Shown piece after piece: positions 61,749 through 64,000 of a stretch of 64,000 bases of DNA (position 1 is the first letter of the stretch; every line of letters starts with the position of its first letter). The DNA is taken from contig CABZXO010000001.1 of NCBI GenBank assembly GCA_902529645.1, positions 124,001 through 188,000 on the forward strand, in the 5' to 3' direction. This DNA is from an uncultured Pelagibacteraceae bacterium (GTDB lineage: Bacteria; Pseudomonadota; Alphaproteobacteria; Pelagibacterales; Pelagibacteraceae). The position numbers were made by a program, and so were the translations under genes. The notes under the pieces are model-generated. The model saw only the letters and a list, made by a program, of their open reading frames with translations. It was not told the DNA's origin and searched no databases.

Positions 61749-62534
61749 ATGTCTTATAATTTTGATAAAGATCAAAATCATTATTATTTTAATAACAAGA
61801 ATTCTTTACCTATAATTTTTATTCATGGCGTTGGTTTAAATCAGCAAATGTGGAAACCACAAATTGAATTTTTTAAGGACAATTCATTTATAACTTACGA
61901 TCTTTTGGGACATGGAAAAACACCTTTTAATTCGCAAGAATTAACAATGGAAAATTTTACTGATCAATTATCAAATTTAGTAAATAACCTAAAGATAGAG
62001 AAATTTAATTTAATTGGCTTTTCTATAGGATCTTTGATTGCAATTGAATTTGCCTCAAAATATGAAAATTATTTAAATTCCTTAACTCTAATATCCACTA
62101 CATACCAAAGGACAGTAGAAGAAAGACAAAATGTAATCGATAGAGTGAATTTAGCAAAAAAAAATATGCCAATATCTCAAATGGCTATGAAGAGGTGGTT
62201 TTCAGATAAATACCTTAAGCAAAATCCTGAGTTATATGATGAGTTTATTAAAACTCTTAATAAGAAAGGAATTGATCAAGAAAATTTTATTAAATCTTAT
62301 GAGGTGTTTGCAAACTATAAGGACAATCTTGAAAATATAAAAAATATAAAAACAAATACTTTAATAATAACTGGATCAGATGATCCAGGATCTACACCTG
62401 ATATGTCGAAAAATTTATACAAAGATATACAAAATTCAACATATGTTGAAATCAAAAATGGAAAACATCTATGCACTATTGAATATGCAGACGAAGTAAA
62501 TAATGCAATAATGAAACATATAAATAATGCCTGA
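61749..62534 (+). CDS. Alpha/beta-fold hydrolase
   Basis: This 261-aa serine hydrolase uses ATG 61749 (the track's TTG 61746 is less likely). The oxyanion strand FIHGVGLNQQMW is near residue 28, the nucleophile Ser in LIGFSIGSLIAIEFA near 91, the acid in LIITGSDDPGSTPD near 208 and the His in IKNGKHLCTIEYAD near 240. The family covers esterases, lactonases and C-C hydrolases such as 3-oxoadipate enol-lactonase. In this operon it probably opens a product of the monooxygenase. It overlaps the next gene start by 8 bases. Confidence 0.87.
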   Translation: MSYNFDKDQNHYYFNNKNSLPIIFIHGVGLNQQMWKPQIEFFKDNSFITYDLLGHGKTPFNSQELTMENFTDQLSNLVNNLKIEKFNLIGFSIGSLIAIEFASKYENYLNSLTLISTTYQRTVEERQNVIDRVNLAKKNMPISQMAMKRWFSDKYLKQNPELYDEFIKTLNKKGIDQENFIKSYEVFANYKDNLENIKNIKTNTLIITGSDDPGSTPDMSKNLYKDIQNSTYVEIKNGKHLCTIEYADEVNNAIMKHINNA

Positions 62535-64000
62535 ATTAAAAAAATATCAAATGTTTATAGATGGTCAGTGGGTAGACTCTGATACAAAAAAAACTTTTGA
62601 AACTTTAAATCCAGAAAATAATAAGCCATGGGCTGTAGTTCCTGAAGCTAGCGCAAATGATGTAGATAGAGCTGTAAAAGCTGCACAAAAAGCTTTTGAA
62701 GGTGAATGGCCAAAGATGCTAGCAAGAGATAGAGCAAAATATTTAAGAGCCATTGGAAATAAGCTAAGAGAAAATTCTGATTTATTAGGAAAAATTGAAA
62801 CAATTGATACAGGAAAACTGTACAGAGAAACTTATCAACAAGCAAAATACATTGCAGAATATTATGATTACTATGCAGGTTTAGCTGATAAAGTTGAAGG
62901 AACAGTTCTTCCAATAGATAAACCAAATATTCAAGCGATCACAACAAGAATTCCAATAGGTGTTATTGCAGCTATCATTCCTTGGAATTCTCAAATGTTT
63001 TTAACTGCAACGAAAGTTGCTCCTGCTTTAGCTATGGGTAATACAGTAGTAATTAAATGTTCTGAACTAGCACCAGCAACTATGTTTGAGTTTGTAAAGT
63101 TAGTTGAAGAAACTGGAATACCAAAAGGTGTTGTAAATGTAGTTTCTGGTTTTGGGGATCCATGTGGTAAAGCTTTAACTACTCACAACTTAGTTGAGAA
63201 AGTAGCTTTTACAGGAGGTCCTGAAACTGCAAGGCATATTATTAGAAACTCTGCAGAAAATTTATCTGAAGTAAGTTTAGAATTAGGTGGGAAAAGTCCT
63301 GTAGCTGTTTTTGATGATGCTAAACAGGAAAATGCAATTAATGGAATAACTGCTGGAATATTTGGAGCAAGTGGTCAAAGTTGTATAGCAGGTTCAAGAT
63401 TGTACTTACAAAAAGGAATTTATAACGAGTTTTTAGATAAGTTAGCATCAAGGGCAGAAAAAATTAAAATAGGTGCTCCAATGGACTCTGATACTGAAAT
63501 GGGTCCACTAAGTAACTTCAAACAATTAGAAGTAATAGAAAAAAATATTAAATTGACTGTTGAACAAGGTGGAAAAATTAAATGTGGTGGTAAAAGACAT
63601 CCTTTTTCAAATGAAGGTTATTATTTTCCTCCAACAATTATTGAATGTGAAAATCATAATTTACCAGCTGCTGAGAATGAACTTTTCGGACCTGTTTTGT
63701 CAGTGATGAAATTTGATACTGAAAAAGAAGTAATAGAATTAATGAACGACAACCAATATGGTCTTTCTTCAGGTGTTTACACTAGTGATCTTGCAAGAGG
63801 CATGAGGGTATCTAATGCTATCCGAGCAGGAATAACATTTGTAAATACTTATAGATTAATTTCACCCTCAGCTCCATTTGGAGGTATTAAGGATAGTGGA
63901 TATGGTAAAGAAGCAGGAATTGACTCAATTAAAGACTATACAAGAGTAAAAACAACTTGGTTCTATACATCAGACGAACCTTCTTTGGACCCCTTCTCAA
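62527..64000 (+). CDS. Aldehyde dehydrogenase, 3' end cut by window
   Basis: This gene is missing from the ORF track because no stop lies in the window. ATG 62527 overlaps the hydrolase stop and opens a frame to base 64000 (491 codons). It reads MPELKKYQMFIDGQWVDS, then GVIAAIIPWNSQMFLTATK near 146, FTGGPETARH near 225, the catalytic Glu in SLELGGKSPVAVF near 253 and the Cys in GASGQSCIAGSR near 283, with ELFGPVLSVMKFD near 383. It is a different subgroup from the two ALDH paralogues at 36 and 52 kb. Near-complete length suggests the stop is just past the edge. It would oxidise an aldehyde made by the monooxygenase/hydrolase steps. Confidence 0.92.
   Translation, partial: MPELKKYQMFIDGQWVDSDTKKTFETLNPENNKPWAVVPEASANDVDRAVKAAQKAFEGEWPKMLARDRAKYLRAIGNKLRENSDLLGKIETIDTGKLYRETYQQAKYIAEYYDYYAGLADKVEGTVLPIDKPNIQAITTRIPIGVIAAIIPWNSQMFLTATKVAPALAMGNTVVIKCSELAPATMFEFVKLVEETGIPKGVVNVVSGFGDPCGKALTTHNLVEKVAFTGGPETARHIIRNSAENLSEVSLELGGKSPVAVFDDAKQENAINGITAGIFGASGQSCIAGSRLYLQKGIYNEFLDKLASRAEKIKIGAPMDSDTEMGPLSNFKQLEVIEKNIKLTVEQGGKIKCGGKRHPFSNEGYYFPPTIIECENHNLPAAENELFGPVLSVMKFDTEKEVIELMNDNQYGLSSGVYTSDLARGMRVSNAIRAGITFVNTYRLISPSAPFGGIKDSGYGKEAGIDSIKDYTRVKTTWFYTSDEPSLDPFS

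Noticed and set aside
1-64000. CRISPR array, prophage, insertion sequence, integron or tRNA/rRNA gene
   Set aside because: I saw no regularly spaced repeats, transposase or integrase motifs, terminal inverted repeats, or tRNA/rRNA consensus sequence on either strand when reading by eye.

Overview
This is about 64 kb of very AT-rich, densely packed bacterial DNA. Genes abut or overlap by 1-17 bases, there is no gene-free stretch over about 210 bases, and I saw no rRNA, tRNA, phage, IS element or CRISPR array. The base composition, short intergenic spaces and gene content (Tmm/Tdm methylamine oxidation, an N-methylglutamate branch with an ammonium channel, THF-linked C1 genes, osmolyte ABC transporters) point to a streamlined marine alphaproteobacterium of the SAR11/Pelagibacterales type. 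That assignment is inference from gene content, not from a marker gene.

Region 1 (1-26 kb) is a one-carbon and methylated-amine island. It holds a partial formate-THF ligase, a glutamine amidotransferase/Fe-alcohol dehydrogenase pair and trimethylamine monooxygenase (tmm). Reading on the minus strand come a TMAO/betaine-type ABC transporter (binding protein, ATPase, fused double permease), with a MORN-repeat protein and a membrane-anchored unknown between its parts, followed by glpK and gpsA. Facing these are TMAO demethylase (tdm) and a small MarR-like regulator. Next comes a run with a sarcosine-oxidase-beta-like flavoprotein, a glutamine-synthetase-fold enzyme, the three-gene N-methylglutamate synthase set (GlxB/C/D = MgsA/B/C), an unknown 136-aa protein, Amt, two tiny membrane proteins, a second GS-fold enzyme (GlnT/GmaS type) and a diaminopropionate-ammonia-lyase-like protein. 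Together these could oxidise TMA to TMAO, demethylate it, convert methylamine to N-methylglutamate, pass C1 units to THF and handle released ammonium.

Region 2 (26-35 kb) is mostly housekeeping: photolyase, then a minus-strand run of tRNA-binding protein, LysE exporter, aconitase, YfgM-like TPR protein, BamB, cupin protein, ZapE and YjbQ.

Region 3 (35-44 kb) carries an ArgE-like deacetylase, an aldehyde dehydrogenase next to an agmatinase-family enzyme, a secreted HEXXH protein coupled to an anchored cyclophilin, and a FadN-type beta-oxidation protein divergent from a thiolase.

Region 4 (43-50 kb) is a polyamine-type ABC transporter reading out of an ectoine-utilisation-like pair (EutA-like racemase-fold protein and DoeA/EutD-like M24 hydrolase).

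Region 5 (50-64 kb) is a catabolic neighbourhood: drug/metabolite-type transporters, a hydroxyisobutyrate-dehydrogenase-like enzyme, a second copy of the aldehyde dehydrogenase, a gamma-butyrobetaine-hydroxylase-like oxygenase with a class II aldolase, a lone ProV-type ATPase with a CdhB-like thioesterase, a divergent agmatinase-family enzyme and an IPNS-like 2OG oxygenase. It ends with a luciferase-like monooxygenase / AA_synth protein / hydrolase / aldehyde dehydrogenase run whose last gene is cut by the window edge. The least explained parts are this last operon, the butyrobetaine-like locus and the accessory small proteins inside the methylamine island.
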